Shown piece by piece: positions 35,577-45,075 of a stretch of DNA of 64,000 nucleotides. The stretch lies in the NCBI RefSeq assembly GCF_016623615.1, contig NZ_JAEHFX010000001.1:434001-498000 (forward strand), written 5' to 3'. A program made the position numbers and the translations under genes. Below the pieces are notes generated by a model. It saw only the letters and a program-made list of their open reading frames with translations. It did no database searches and had not been told where the DNA came from. Position 1 is the first letter of the stretch; every line of letters starts with the position of its first letter. Origin of the DNA: Adhaeribacter terrigena. Its GTDB lineage: Bacteria > Bacteroidota > Bacteroidia > Cytophagales > Hymenobacteraceae.

Positions 35577-35634
35577 TTAAAGATTCAGTTTCTGTATTTT
35601 TATTAAACAATGTTTTAAATAACCGGCAGTTTTC

Positions 35635-36528
35635 ATGAACATAGCTGTAATTGGGGCTAATGGATACCTTGGGCAACACTTGGTATATTACCTTCTTAAG
35701 GAAAAACAGCAGAAACCGGATTGCTATGATATTCAGCCGGATTTCGCAGGTAAAGATACTGTAGCTTACCAGCAACTTAATATTTGCGATAAAGAACAGA
35801 TAGGTAACTGTTTTGCAGCCTACGATTATATATATTTTTTCTCAGGACTTACTGGTACTGATGTCTCAATTGATAGATATAGAAGTTTTATAGAAGTTAA
35901 TGAGCTTGGGCTACTGAATGTGCTCGATTCTTTAAAAGACCTTAATACTAAGCCAAAATTGATTTTTCCTTCTACCAGACTGGTTTATAAGGGCCAAGAA
36001 AACACGCCATTATCAGAAGATGCCGAAAAAGAGTTTCGTACGATTTATTCTTCGTCTAAATTTAACGGCGAGAAGTATCTCGAGATGTTCAGGAATCTTT
36101 ACGCCCAGCCCTATACCGTTTTCCGGATCTGCGTGCCTTATGGCAACGTAGTTGGGGGGCAACTTTCTTACGGAACGGTAAGCTTTTTTCTGAATAAAGC
36201 TACGAATGGTGAAGCAATTACTTTGTTCGGTAATGGGAATTTGAAAAGAACCTTTACGCACGTAATGGATCTTTGTCGGCAAATTGTAGAAGTTTCTGCC
36301 AAGCCTGAGAGTAATGGCAATTGCTTTAACACTGCGGGAGAAACCTATTCGTTGAAGGAGGTTGCAACAATGATCGGAGAAAAATTTTTGGTTCCGGTTC
36401 AATTTTCCGAATGGCCCAAAAAAGCTTGGAAGCTGGAATCCGGCGACACCATTTTTGAATCTTCAAAACTGGAGCAACTGTTACCGGAGGCCCTTAAATT
36501 TTCTATAAAAGAATGGATAAACGCTTAA
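35635..36528 (+). CDS. Extended SDR, NDP-sugar epimerase/4-ketoreductase
   Basis: A 297-residue NAD(P)-dependent SDR with IGANGYLGQHLVYYLLK, PSTRLVYKGQENTPLSED and the catalytic YSSSKFNGE (YxxxK). It overlaps the EvaA-like dehydratase gene by 16 bp, which ties the two in one pathway. In deoxysugar routes an enzyme of this type reduces the 4-keto group after 2-deoxygenation. Epimerisation is the alternative. Confidence 0.78.
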   Translation: MNIAVIGANGYLGQHLVYYLLKEKQQKPDCYDIQPDFAGKDTVAYQQLNICDKEQIGNCFAAYDYIYFFSGLTGTDVSIDRYRSFIEVNELGLLNVLDSLKDLNTKPKLIFPSTRLVYKGQENTPLSEDAEKEFRTIYSSSKFNGEKYLEMFRNLYAQPYTVFRICVPYGNVVGGQLSYGTVSFFLNKATNGEAITLFGNGNLKRTFTHVMDLCRQIVEVSAKPESNGNCFNTAGETYSLKEVATMIGEKFLVPVQFSEWPKKAWKLESGDTIFESSKLEQLLPEALKFSIKEWINA

Positions 36529-37970
36529 TAAATTATAATACAAAAGGAAGAGATCAAAACACAGAACTTGCATTTCTAAAATCTGCTTTGACTTTTCAGA
36601 ATCCATTTAATACTACTGAACAGGTACTGGAATGGGTACAGGAAAGAAACCGGCAGGTTCATGTCAATATCGAACGCATCCCGTTCGATAAAATGCGGAA
36701 TTGGTCTCTGGATGAAAAAAAGGAAAAGCTGCTGCATAGTTCCGGTAGCTTTTTTTCTATTGAGGGGATCAATGTAAAAACAAACTGGGGACTGGTTCCA
36801 GATTGGGATCAGCCGATTATCAATCAACCTGAGATCGGTTTTCTGGGCATTATTACCAAAGAGGTCAGTGGTATTCTATATTTTCTGCTACAGGCTAAAA
36901 TAGAGCCTGGTAACGTAAATAATGTACAGCTCTCCCCAACCTTGCAGGCTACCAAGAGCAATTATACCAAAGTTCACAAGGGCAAGGCACCTGCTTACCT
37001 AGAGTATTTTACAAACCGGACCCGAAGCGTGGTCTTATTAGATCAGCTGCAATCCGAACAGGGCGCCCGGTTCCTTAAAAAAAGGAACCGGAATATTATT
37101 ATTAAGATAAATGAGGAAATAGAAATACTGGATGATTTCTGCTGGCTTACCTTGGGGCAGATAAAAGACCTGATGCGATTTGATAATGTGGTAAATATGG
37201 ATACCAGGACCGTTGTTTCCGGTATCTCCTTCGGCAACCACTCAGATGAAACTGTTAATTTTTTTAATCTTATCAATGATGGCGTTTCTGGAGTGGGGGC
37301 TCAATTCTTAGCTTCAGATCTGAACAGCGAAGTTTCACTTTATTCATTCGATGAAATCATACATTGGTTTACAGATCTGAAAGTTAAATATGATCTAAAT
37401 ATCAAATCGATTCCGCTAAATGCAGTAAGAGACTGGCTGATCGAAGATAATTGTATCCGGCATGTTGATAATAAATTCTTTAGTGTGATTGGGGTTCACG
37501 TTGAAATTTCCAGCCGGGAAGTTACGAATTGGGATCAACCATTGGTTGCGCCGGTACAGGAAGGTATATGTGCTTTTATTGTAAAGGAGATAGATGGTAT
37601 TTTGCATTTTTTGGTGCAGGCGAAGTTGGAAAGCGGAAATTTTGATATTCTGGAAATGGCTCCGACCTTGCAGTGCCTGACAGGAAGCTACCATAACGAA
37701 AATAGTCTGCAAACACTTCCGTATCTGGATTATGTTCTAAATGCATCTTCAGAAGAAATAATTTTCGATACCCTACAATCGGAAGAAGGGGGCAGATTTT
37801 ACCGGGAACAAAACCGCAATATGGTATTACTTGTAGGAAAGAATTTTTCTCAGGAAGTGCCGGAAAACTATATCTGGATGACCTTAAACCAGCTAAAGAT
37901 CTTTATCAAATTCAATAACTACTTGAACATTCAGGCCAGAAGCCTGATCTCAGCAATCTCTTATAATTAA
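36513..37970 (+). CDS. NDP-hexose 2,3-dehydratase, EvaA type
   Basis: The 485-residue protein consists of two homologous halves (about 10-240 and 255-485). Each has FFSIEGINV/FFSVIGVHV, a WDQP motif, GILYFLLQAK/GILHFLVQAK, PTLQ, and LQSEQGARF/LQSEEGGRF. This duplication and these motifs are those of EvaA/TylX3/OleV, which removes water from dTDP-4-keto-6-deoxyglucose so that C2 becomes deoxygenated. Such enzymes are best known from antibiotic deoxysugars of actinobacteria. Its coupling to a SDR upstream and a Gfo/Idh reductase 6 bp downstream gives a complete 2-deoxysugar module. Confidence 0.85.
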   Translation: MDKRLINYNTKGRDQNTELAFLKSALTFQNPFNTTEQVLEWVQERNRQVHVNIERIPFDKMRNWSLDEKKEKLLHSSGSFFSIEGINVKTNWGLVPDWDQPIINQPEIGFLGIITKEVSGILYFLLQAKIEPGNVNNVQLSPTLQATKSNYTKVHKGKAPAYLEYFTNRTRSVVLLDQLQSEQGARFLKKRNRNIIIKINEEIEILDDFCWLTLGQIKDLMRFDNVVNMDTRTVVSGISFGNHSDETVNFFNLINDGVSGVGAQFLASDLNSEVSLYSFDEIIHWFTDLKVKYDLNIKSIPLNAVRDWLIEDNCIRHVDNKFFSVIGVHVEISSREVTNWDQPLVAPVQEGICAFIVKEIDGILHFLVQAKLESGNFDILEMAPTLQCLTGSYHNENSLQTLPYLDYVLNASSEEIIFDTLQSEEGGRFYREQNRNMVLLVGKNFSQEVPENYIWMTLNQLKIFIKFNNYLNIQARSLISAISYN

Positions 37971-37976
37971 TTAGCT

Positions 37977-38942
37977 ATGAATTGGGGCATATTAGGCTGC
38001 GCAGGCATTGCACAGAAAGCGGTGATACCTGCCATCTTATCTATCAATGAAAACAAGCTGGTTGCTGTAAGCAGCCGGAATCAGGAATCTGCGGATAACT
38101 TTGCCAAAAAATTTGGTTGTATTGGGATTGAAGGATATGAAGAGCTGTTGAAACGGGATGATTTAGATGCGGTTTATATTCCGTTGCCCAACGGGCTCCA
38201 TTTTGAGTGGATCATGAAAGCATTGGAGCATAATAAACATGTACTGGTAGAGAAAGCTGCATTTATTTCACTTTCCGAAGCGCAGGAAGCCGTGGACCTT
38301 GCCAGAAAGAAAGGCCTAGGGATTGTTGAGAATTTTCAATTTCAGCACCATTCCCAGAATACCTTTGTGAAAAAGATGCTAGTGAAAAACGAGATCGGCG
38401 AGATCCGGTGCTTTAGAAGCTCTTTTGGCTTTCCGCCTTTCGATCCGGAAACCAATATACGATATAAACCGGAATTAGGAGGTGGAGCCTTACTGGATAG
38501 CGGCGCTTATGTGCTGAAAGCGAGTAGTTTTTTCTTTGGTCATGATTTCGAAGTGAAAGCGGCGCACCTGGATTATCACGAAGAATATGGGGTAGATTGG
38601 TTTGGTGGAGCCTTTTTGATTAATAAAGCCAATGGGATCTTCGCTGAAGTAGCATTCGGATTTGACAATTACTACCAGTGTAATTATGAGATTTGGGGAA
38701 GCACTGGTAAGATTACAGCAACCCGGGCTTTTACAGCAAAAGCAGATTTTGCACCAACCATAATCCTCGAAAAAAACGGGGTAAGCACGGAAATTGTTTT
38801 AGAGACCGACGATCATTTCCGGAACATGCTGCAGTATTTTAACCAGACTGTGAAAGAGGAGAACTTTGAACCTGAACTGCAATATATTCTTACGCAGGCT
38901 AGGTTAATTGAGCAGGTGCGGCAATTGGGAGGCAGGAATTAA
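37977..38942 (+). CDS. Gfo/Idh/MocA reductase, probable sugar 3-ketoreductase
   Basis: A 321-residue oxidoreductase: ILGCAGIAQKAVIPAIL (Rossmann), YIPLPNGLHFEWIMKALE, VEKAAFISLSEAQEA (EKx motif with Ala for Pro) and GGGALLDSGAYVL. Directly downstream of the EvaA-like gene, it corresponds in family and place to KijD10-type enzymes, which reduce the 3-keto group of the EvaA product. The replacement of Pro after EK is a small departure from the family norm. Confidence 0.8.
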   Translation: MNWGILGCAGIAQKAVIPAILSINENKLVAVSSRNQESADNFAKKFGCIGIEGYEELLKRDDLDAVYIPLPNGLHFEWIMKALEHNKHVLVEKAAFISLSEAQEAVDLARKKGLGIVENFQFQHHSQNTFVKKMLVKNEIGEIRCFRSSFGFPPFDPETNIRYKPELGGGALLDSGAYVLKASSFFFGHDFEVKAAHLDYHEEYGVDWFGGAFLINKANGIFAEVAFGFDNYYQCNYEIWGSTGKITATRAFTAKADFAPTIILEKNGVSTEIVLETDDHFRNMLQYFNQTVKEENFEPELQYILTQARLIEQVRQLGGRN

Positions 38943-38957
38943 AATTCCTTTTACAAA

Positions 38958-40196
38958 ATGGCGGTTAAAAGGAATGTTTTGGTTCTGGTTGAGTTTTTTG
39001 GGCAAGGCGGAGCGGAAAGAGTTGGAGCTATGGTTGCTCAAATGCTTGCGGACAGCGGAAAGTATAATGTATGGCTCTATGCCATTCAGGGAGGAGACAT
39101 CACATCTACTTTAGCAGGAGTGACGTCCGGTAGTTTAAATATTCTAAATGAACCAGGATCGTTAAAAAAGGTCCGAAATTATTACCTGAAATTTGCCCGG
39201 TTAAGTAAATTAAAGAAGCAACTGAATATTGACCTCTCTATTAGCAGTCTGTGGCCGGTAGACTGGATCAATGCCTTAACCGGTTCCGATAAAAAAGTGG
39301 CCATTATCCAGATCAATATTCTGAACAATGTGCAAAATGAAAAAATGGTCAGATTTCGCAAATTAGTTTCTACCGTTTATTCCCGTTTCGATAAAATTGT
39401 ATTAGGTGGCGGCAATCTGGTGCCGGAAATGACAGATTTTTTCAAGATCAATGGTGAAAAACTGCTGGTGATCCAGAATCCGGTTGAAACCAAGCGGGTT
39501 GAAAAAAATCTGCGGGAGCCTTTACCGTTTGGCTTATCCACCACTTTTGATAAGTATCAGGTTTTGGTTGCCGCTAACCGGTTGAGTGCAATTAAAAACA
39601 CCCAAGCCCTGATTTACATTTATAAATTATTGACAGATAAAGAAAAGGTAAAAATTCTGATAATTGGAGAAGGCGAAGAAAAGGAAAGATTACAGCAACT
39701 TATTATCAATGAAGGTTTCACTTATTCTCAGGTAGAATCCGAGAGCTTTGATGAAAATTCGAATTTCTATTTTTTAAACTTCCAGAACAATATCCATAAC
39801 CTGATTGGCACGTCGAAGGTCTTTTTATTCCCTACCAAAGCCGAAGGGTTGCCACTAACGTTATTGGAGGCCATGAGCACCGGGGTGCCTGTATTAGTAA
39901 GCGACTGCCCGAACGGAGGCGTAGGGGAAATTATTAATGGAACTTACGATTTCGACTTTAGTAACCAGCGGTCTGAACCTGCAAAGTTTGATGGGGGTTA
40001 TTTAATGCCAATACCTCATACGGATAAGGCAGAGCAATTAGTTTTCTGGAAGGGCAAAATTGAGGAAATACTTGCCGCAGATAACCCAAGGCGGGAAAGT
40101 TACAGATTTTCGAATAAGGCTAGGGCAGAAAAGTTTGATGTGGAGCACGTGAAATTCACATGGGTAAGCATGATTGAAGGATTATTTACAAATTAA
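38958..40196 (+). CDS. Glycosyltransferase family 4
   Basis: A 412-residue GT4 enzyme. EFFGQGGAERVGAMVAQML opens the acceptor domain; LVAANRLSAIKNTQALIYI (about 195) and KAEGLPLTLLEAMSTGVPVL (about 295) form the donor domain, followed by SDCPNGGVGEII, a motif common in GT4 enzymes of GalNAc/Glc type. It overlaps the next transferase gene by 1 bp (TAATG). Confidence 0.87.
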   Translation: MAVKRNVLVLVEFFGQGGAERVGAMVAQMLADSGKYNVWLYAIQGGDITSTLAGVTSGSLNILNEPGSLKKVRNYYLKFARLSKLKKQLNIDLSISSLWPVDWINALTGSDKKVAIIQINILNNVQNEKMVRFRKLVSTVYSRFDKIVLGGGNLVPEMTDFFKINGEKLLVIQNPVETKRVEKNLREPLPFGLSTTFDKYQVLVAANRLSAIKNTQALIYIYKLLTDKEKVKILIIGEGEEKERLQQLIINEGFTYSQVESESFDENSNFYFLNFQNNIHNLIGTSKVFLFPTKAEGLPLTLLEAMSTGVPVLVSDCPNGGVGEIINGTYDFDFSNQRSEPAKFDGGYLMPIPHTDKAEQLVFWKGKIEEILAADNPRRESYRFSNKARAEKFDVEHVKFTWVSMIEGLFTN

Positions 40197-41407
40197 TGAC
40201 AACAGGAAATAAAAAAATACTTTATTTATCTTATGATGGTATGAGCGATCATATCGGGCAATCGCAGGTATTGCCTTATCTGATCGCTTCCAGTGAAAGA
40301 GGAATGGATATCCATATTTTGTCTTTTGAAAAAAAACAAAATGAGCAAAAGATCGCTGGGATCCAGAGTTTGCTGGAGAAGCATGCTATCAAGTGGTTCA
40401 AAATAAAATTCAATCAGGGAGGAGATCTATCTAAGGTATATGATTATATAAAATTCTTTTTTAGCGCCTTTTATGTTTGTATCAAATACCGGTACGATAT
40501 TGTGCATTGCCGGAGCTATACCGCCTCAAATATCGGTCTTCTCTTGCATTATATATTAGGTAGAAAGATAATTTTTGACAAAAGGGACTTCTGGATCGAT
40601 GCTAAAATCGAGACCGGTAGGATCAACCCCGACAGCAGCTTCAGCCATAACCTGATCAATAAATTCCTTCGGTTCTTTGAAAGAAGGCTTTTTTTGGATG
40701 CTGATCATATTATTTCACTAACCGAAAAGGCAAAACAGGTCGTGCTACAAAAGTATCCCTCCAGAAAACCAGAGGATATTACAGTAATTCCTTGTTGCGT
40801 TGATCTTAACCTATTTAATAAGAATAAATTGGATCAGGGAAAGGTTACGACCTTAAGATCGGATCTTGGACTTGATGGGGCTTTTGTGCTGGGTTATGTG
40901 GGGAGTATTGGTTCTACTTATATGATTCCTACGTTGTTTGAGTGCTTTAAAGCAATTCAAAAAGCAGTTCCGGAGGCAAAATTGTTGTTTATGGTTAATA
41001 ACGATAAGGAGGAAGTTTATAAGGCTGCCGCGGAAAGCCAGGTATCGCGGGAAAATCTGGTGGTTACTTCCGCTTCTCGCCCCGAAATGCCTTTGCATAT
41101 AGCCCTGGTCGATATGGGGATCTTTTTTATTACGCCTACTTTTGCCAAGCAGGCGACTTCCCCAACTAAGCTTTTTGAAATGCTGGCTATGAATAAACCC
41201 ATAATTACCAATGCGGGGGTTGGTGATGCTGAAAAGATTTTTAATGATCTGCAGTGTGGTTATTTATTAAATAACTTTACCGAAGAGGAATTTAAGAATG
41301 TTGCCAGGTGGGTTAAGGCTAATATGGCTGGAAAGCAGTTCGATCTGAGTTGCTATTCGTTAGAATTTGGCGCCCGGAAATATTACGAGGTGTATCAAAA
41401 AAAATAA
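40196..41407 (+). CDS. Glycosyltransferase, GT4-like
   Basis: 403 residues: YLSYDGMSDHIGQSQVLPYL at the N-terminus (a segment seen in many GT4-like surface-sugar enzymes), FDKRDFWIDAKIETG, then LGYVGSIGSTYMIPTLFECF and SPTKLFEMLAMNKPIITNAG in the donor domain. The donor-domain glutamate is in KLFEML. It is coupled by overlap to the transferase before it and followed at 2 bp by another, so three transferases are made in a row. Confidence 0.82.
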   Translation: MTTGNKKILYLSYDGMSDHIGQSQVLPYLIASSERGMDIHILSFEKKQNEQKIAGIQSLLEKHAIKWFKIKFNQGGDLSKVYDYIKFFFSAFYVCIKYRYDIVHCRSYTASNIGLLLHYILGRKIIFDKRDFWIDAKIETGRINPDSSFSHNLINKFLRFFERRLFLDADHIISLTEKAKQVVLQKYPSRKPEDITVIPCCVDLNLFNKNKLDQGKVTTLRSDLGLDGAFVLGYVGSIGSTYMIPTLFECFKAIQKAVPEAKLLFMVNNDKEEVYKAAAESQVSRENLVVTSASRPEMPLHIALVDMGIFFITPTFAKQATSPTKLFEMLAMNKPIITNAGVGDAEKIFNDLQCGYLLNNFTEEEFKNVARWVKANMAGKQFDLSCYSLEFGARKYYEVYQKK

Positions 41408-41409
41408 TA

Positions 41410-42501
41410 ATGAGAAAGATTTTATTTGTAGCACCGTATCCGGAAGGACTTGCCCCTAGCCAGCGATTAAAGTATGAACAATACTATCCGTATTTCAGGG
41501 AAGCAGGATATGAGATCACTACGAGATCCTTTATTGATGCGGAGTTCTGGCAGACCGTTTATAAGCCAGGTAATACCTTTAGGAAGATCCTTTTTACAAT
41601 TAAGGCCTACTTTAGGCGGATAAAAGACCTGTTTACCCTTGGTAAATATGATGTGGTATATGTGCACCTTTGGGTCACCCCAATTGGCCCGCCTTTATTC
41701 GAGTGGCTTTTCCGGAAGTTCTCAAAACGGCTGATCTATGATATTGATGACTTGATCTTTCTGAAACCGAAGAGCAAATCGAACCCCCTGATCAACTGGT
41801 TGAAGTCCAGTAATAAGTCCATTTACCTGATGAAAGTTGCTGATCATGTGATTACGTGTACCCCGCACCTTGATCAGTTTGTAAGACAATTCAACAACAA
41901 AACCACCGATATATCTTCTACGATAAACACCATTGCTTATCGGCCCCGAAAAGATTATTCTGTTAAAGAAAAGATCACGTTGGGGTGGAGCGGGAGCCAT
42001 AGCACTTCCAAATATGTTTATCTGTTAAATAATGTTTTTCTGAAACTGAAAGAAGAAATAGATTTCCGTTTGCTGGTTATCGGCGACCGGGAATTTAAGA
42101 TGGAAGGCATTGAAGTAATTGCTATTCCCTGGCAGGAGAGCACAGAAGTAGATGATCTTGCTAAAATAGATATCGGCCTTTACCCGTTGCCGGATGAGGA
42201 ATGGGTATTAGGGAAAAGTGGTTTGAAAGCCTTGCAATACATGGCGCTGGGTATTCCAACAATTGCAACTGCCATTGGTGCAAATTACAGAGTAATAGAA
42301 AGTGGTGTTTCCGGCTTCCTGGTAAATTCTCCGGAAGAATGGTTGCAGGCAATCCGTGATTTGGCGAAAAATGAGGCACTTAGAGTTTCTATTGGATCTA
42401 AAGCTGCTGAGCGGGTAGAGCAATTTTATTCTCTTAATGCCAATGCACCGGTTTATTTGAGAATTCTGGATAAAGTTATTTCAAATGAGGTCAATTCCTG
42501 A
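41410..42501 (+). CDS. Glycosyltransferase, GT4-like
   Basis: 363 residues with the start at ATG 41410, two bases after the stop of the previous gene; a longer frame from 41350 would overlap it and adds no conserved part. ILFVAPYPEGLAPSQRLKYE, DIDDLIFLKPKSKSNP, LGWSGSHSTSKYV and GKSGLKALQYMALGIPTIAT mark the two GT-B domains. It is the last plus-strand gene of the glycan locus. Confidence 0.82.
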   Translation: MRKILFVAPYPEGLAPSQRLKYEQYYPYFREAGYEITTRSFIDAEFWQTVYKPGNTFRKILFTIKAYFRRIKDLFTLGKYDVVYVHLWVTPIGPPLFEWLFRKFSKRLIYDIDDLIFLKPKSKSNPLINWLKSSNKSIYLMKVADHVITCTPHLDQFVRQFNNKTTDISSTINTIAYRPRKDYSVKEKITLGWSGSHSTSKYVYLLNNVFLKLKEEIDFRLLVIGDREFKMEGIEVIAIPWQESTEVDDLAKIDIGLYPLPDEEWVLGKSGLKALQYMALGIPTIATAIGANYRVIESGVSGFLVNSPEEWLQAIRDLAKNEALRVSIGSKAAERVEQFYSLNANAPVYLRILDKVISNEVNS

Positions 42502-42630
42502 TTTATAGAGTTTTTACAAAACAATATGTTATCCCGGAAACACCGATTGATTTGTTATTTTACCATTTTGCCAGGACTTTAGTTTCCAGAAGCAAATGTA
42601 ACGGTACTTTTTCGGTTTAAAATAATAGCG

Positions 42631-42664
42631 TTTGTATTCTATAGACCTGCGTCTTCTACCTTTG
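42631..42664 (+). promoter_or_regulatory. Orphan Bacteroidota promoter
   Basis: TTTG at 42631-42634 and TACCTTTG at 42657-42664, spacing 22 bp: a good -33/-7 pair. The following DNA has no open frame and the next genes lie on the other strand, so any transcript would be non-coding. Confidence 0.45.
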
Positions 42665-42671
42665 TTTGTTT

Positions 42672-42815
42672 AAAGCTTTCTCAGAAATACTTGCATTGTC
42701 AATTTAGCTAAACAACTTATTTGCTACTTTCAATAATTTGACTGCTGGCCCTTTTGTCCGCCGATAAGATGCTTCAGGGCACCCGCGCAATCTTTGGGTG
42801 CCTACGATCAATTAT
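42672..42815 (+). ncRNA. Candidate small RNA behind the orphan promoter
   Basis: Extent is estimated. About 110 bp after the -7 box lies a hairpin with perfect arms GGCACCC (42778-42784) and GGGTGCC (42796-42802), clearly GC-richer than its surroundings. No T run follows, which weakens the terminator reading. No known RNA family is recognised. Confidence 0.25.
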
Positions 42816-42950
42816 GTTAAGATGATAACAATGGGTTTGTATAACTACTAATAAAAACCATATTAAGAGGTCAAAGATAACCTTTTGAATAGATTTGGGT
42901 TCAATATTTTATAAAGACAATATCATTGCTTTTTAGCTAAAAATGATATC

Positions 42951-43004
42951 GTTACTACCAGGAATTTAATTCATAAATTATTGAATTGAATTCCTGGTAG
43001 TAAC
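42951..43004. repeat. Long inverted repeat spanning the wzy-like stop codon
   Basis: Arms of 23 bp, 42951-42973 and 42982-43004, pair with a single mismatch (16 outer pairs are perfect, beginning GTTACTACCAGG). The loop is 8 nt (42974-42981) and contains the stop codon of the minus-strand membrane protein gene. On the minus strand the stem is followed by CGATATCATTTTT, so it can act as a terminator. Confidence 0.85.
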
Positions 43005-44396
43005 GGGTTTTGAGATTACTGCCCTATTATTAATAGTCAATAGTAGTTTAGATTTCTTAGTTTTGATTTTAGACACCACAAACTTTTCTTTATACAAAAT
43101 TCCTAGAAAAAGCAGATAGAAGGGCATAAACGGTATTTTATAACGGACCAAAGAACCAAAGTTCGCAGAAGATACGCCAACCATAAATGCAAAGGTAAAA
43201 CTGAATAACAGGCAAAACTGGATAAGGGGGGAGTTCCAGATGATAGACATTGATCTGCCGAACCCTTTTTTGAAGAGCAGGTAAAGGGTGAAATATAGAA
43301 ATAACATACTTTCTGCCGATGCAAAGAAGATGAAAGGGCTCAGATATTCCCAAGGGTAAGGCCGGAACAAGCTGATATTTATTCCCTGCGGAATAGCAAT
43401 TAAAACTCCTAAGGGAGAAGAAAAGTCGACCTCAAAACTATATGCCGAACCAGCGCTGCTTTCCTGAATATAAACAGCAGTCTGGGCAGCCGTTTCTAAA
43501 ACCTGATCCACTGAATATCTTCCCAGTAATTCATCTGCATTCTGTAAAAAAAGTGCTATTGCAGCTGCACCAAACATGAAAATAAATGGAGTACTAAACC
43601 ATTTTATAGCTGGATTCTTTATCTTATCCCGATTACTGTTTATAATATAAATAATGAAGAAAGGAATAAATGCGGCTAAAATGTATAGTTTAATGGAAGC
43701 GATCATAAGCATGGCTATCAAAATACCAATGATGTTTCTGATTAAGTTTTTAGGTTTAATAAAGATATAGTAGCTACAGATAAACAGCCACATTAAGGCT
43801 GTAAATGTAATGGTATCTTTAAATATTCCGGAATCCCAAATCAGAACAGACGGGATCAAAATAGAACTGAAAGCAGCGATCTTAATGGGTATGTTAAATT
43901 CTTTGATTATAAAAATAAAGAAATTCCAAACCCCTATAAATGCTATAACACAAAAAAATATGGCGCAAGGTAGAAAAGTGTCAAAAGTGAAAAAATTAAA
44001 AACAGCCGCTATTTTGCTTACAGTAAACGATTCATTTGCAAAAATATGGACGTTTCCGCCAAAAAGCCCAAGTTTGTTAGTTTCATTAAAAGTATTTAAT
44101 TCCTGAAAGAGGACTGGGATAATTTGGTCTGGAAACTCTAACCAATATGAAGTAAGCATTTTGCCTCCTCTAAAATAATTTATTCCATCATAAGAACCTC
44201 CATAGTAATATTGGTAAATTAATGAAATAGAAATACAACCAAATAGTTTTAAGTATAGAGCCCAATTAAAATACTTCTTCAAGGTGCTATTCTTTCCATG
44301 TTTTACTTTAAAATAGAGGTTCATTAATAAGATTGCACCAATCAGATAAAAAGGGAGGAGCAAATAGTCTTTTAGAAAAATGAATTGGTTACCCAT
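42978..44396 (-). CDS. Polytopic membrane protein, probable O-antigen polymerase (Wzy-like)
   Basis: 472 residues with about 10-11 hydrophobic segments and a large periplasmic-type loop (about 285-345, rich in acidic residues and Gln, including YSVDQVLETAAQTAVYIQ). The tail NFGSLVRYKIPFMPFYLLFL is like that of many Wzy-family polymerases. Wzy proteins share little sequence, so the call rests on topology and on being the only such protein in a locus with a Wzx-type flippase. Its last codons lie inside a 23-bp-arm inverted repeat. Confidence 0.65.
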   Translation of the reverse strand: MGNQFIFLKDYLLLPFYLIGAILLMNLYFKVKHGKNSTLKKYFNWALYLKLFGCISISLIYQYYYGGSYDGINYFRGGKMLTSYWLEFPDQIIPVLFQELNTFNETNKLGLFGGNVHIFANESFTVSKIAAVFNFFTFDTFLPCAIFFCVIAFIGVWNFFIFIIKEFNIPIKIAAFSSILIPSVLIWDSGIFKDTITFTALMWLFICSYYIFIKPKNLIRNIIGILIAMLMIASIKLYILAAFIPFFIIYIINSNRDKIKNPAIKWFSTPFIFMFGAAAIALFLQNADELLGRYSVDQVLETAAQTAVYIQESSAGSAYSFEVDFSSPLGVLIAIPQGINISLFRPYPWEYLSPFIFFASAESMLFLYFTLYLLFKKGFGRSMSIIWNSPLIQFCLLFSFTFAFMVGVSSANFGSLVRYKIPFMPFYLLFLGILYKEKFVVSKIKTKKSKLLLTINNRAVISKPVTTRNSIQ

Positions 44397-45075
44397 GGAA
44401 AGTTATTTTATTTAGAAACCTTAAACCCGCCAAGAGTTATTTAAGATTATAACGATATTATAATAATTAAGACAGGTGTTGTTAAAAGTAGAAGTTACGA
44501 GTAATCTAATTGGGCTCTTTAGAGATCCTTTAAAGTTGTAAGTAAGAATGTTTAGCTTTGTTTTTTTAATTTAATGAATAAGTAATGGTTAAGAATTTAA
44601 ATTTACAACCCAATAGTTTTAAAATAAAGGAGATTTTATTTTAATCTTAATTTGGTTTGAAAATTTAAACCTTATAAAATGTTTGAAAAATAAATTGGTC
44701 ATTTTCTATATAGCAAGTTGCCTTATAAACAAAATGTTCCAATCATTTTAAAAAGACTATTAAAGATGGAGAACAGCAGCTCAAATTCTAAGTTTCCAAA
44801 ACTATTTCCTTAAGCTATTCAATCAAAACATAAATTATATAATTGAATCCTCCATACCTAATATTCATTTTGAGGTAAAATAAAAAATGTTATCAATTTT
44901 TATTTTTTTTTAATATTAGATTCAAATACATGCAAATTTTTTATCCTTTGTTAATTATCAATTGGTAATTATTTAGGCAGTAATTCTGGCGGAAATATCT
45001 TTTATTTTCAAAAAGTCTGGTTAACGGGACTGGAACGTTCTCCTCGTTTTAATAGCAGGGATGATAATATTGAGC
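44397..45075. other. Intergenic region, 679 bp, very AT-rich
   Basis: Between two minus-strand genes. No open frame of interest, no TAnnTTTG box on the minus strand and no clear repeat. Long for a gap between genes of one locus; it could be the remains of a lost gene, but nothing recognisable is left. Confidence 0.45.

Larger units (their letters stand above)
42502..42977. other. Intergenic region between convergent glycan operons, 476 bp
   Basis: No gene. It contains an apparently complete promoter without a gene behind it (42631-42664), a GC-rich hairpin (42778-42802), a 12-bp palindrome TTTTAGCTAAAA (42931-42942) inside an 8-bp inverted repeat (42920-42949), and borders the large inverted repeat at 42951. 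Confidence 0.55.

Noticed and set aside
43810-44106. Plus-strand frame of 98 codons opposite the wzy-like gene
   Set aside because: Antisense to a membrane protein with consistent topology; no family features.
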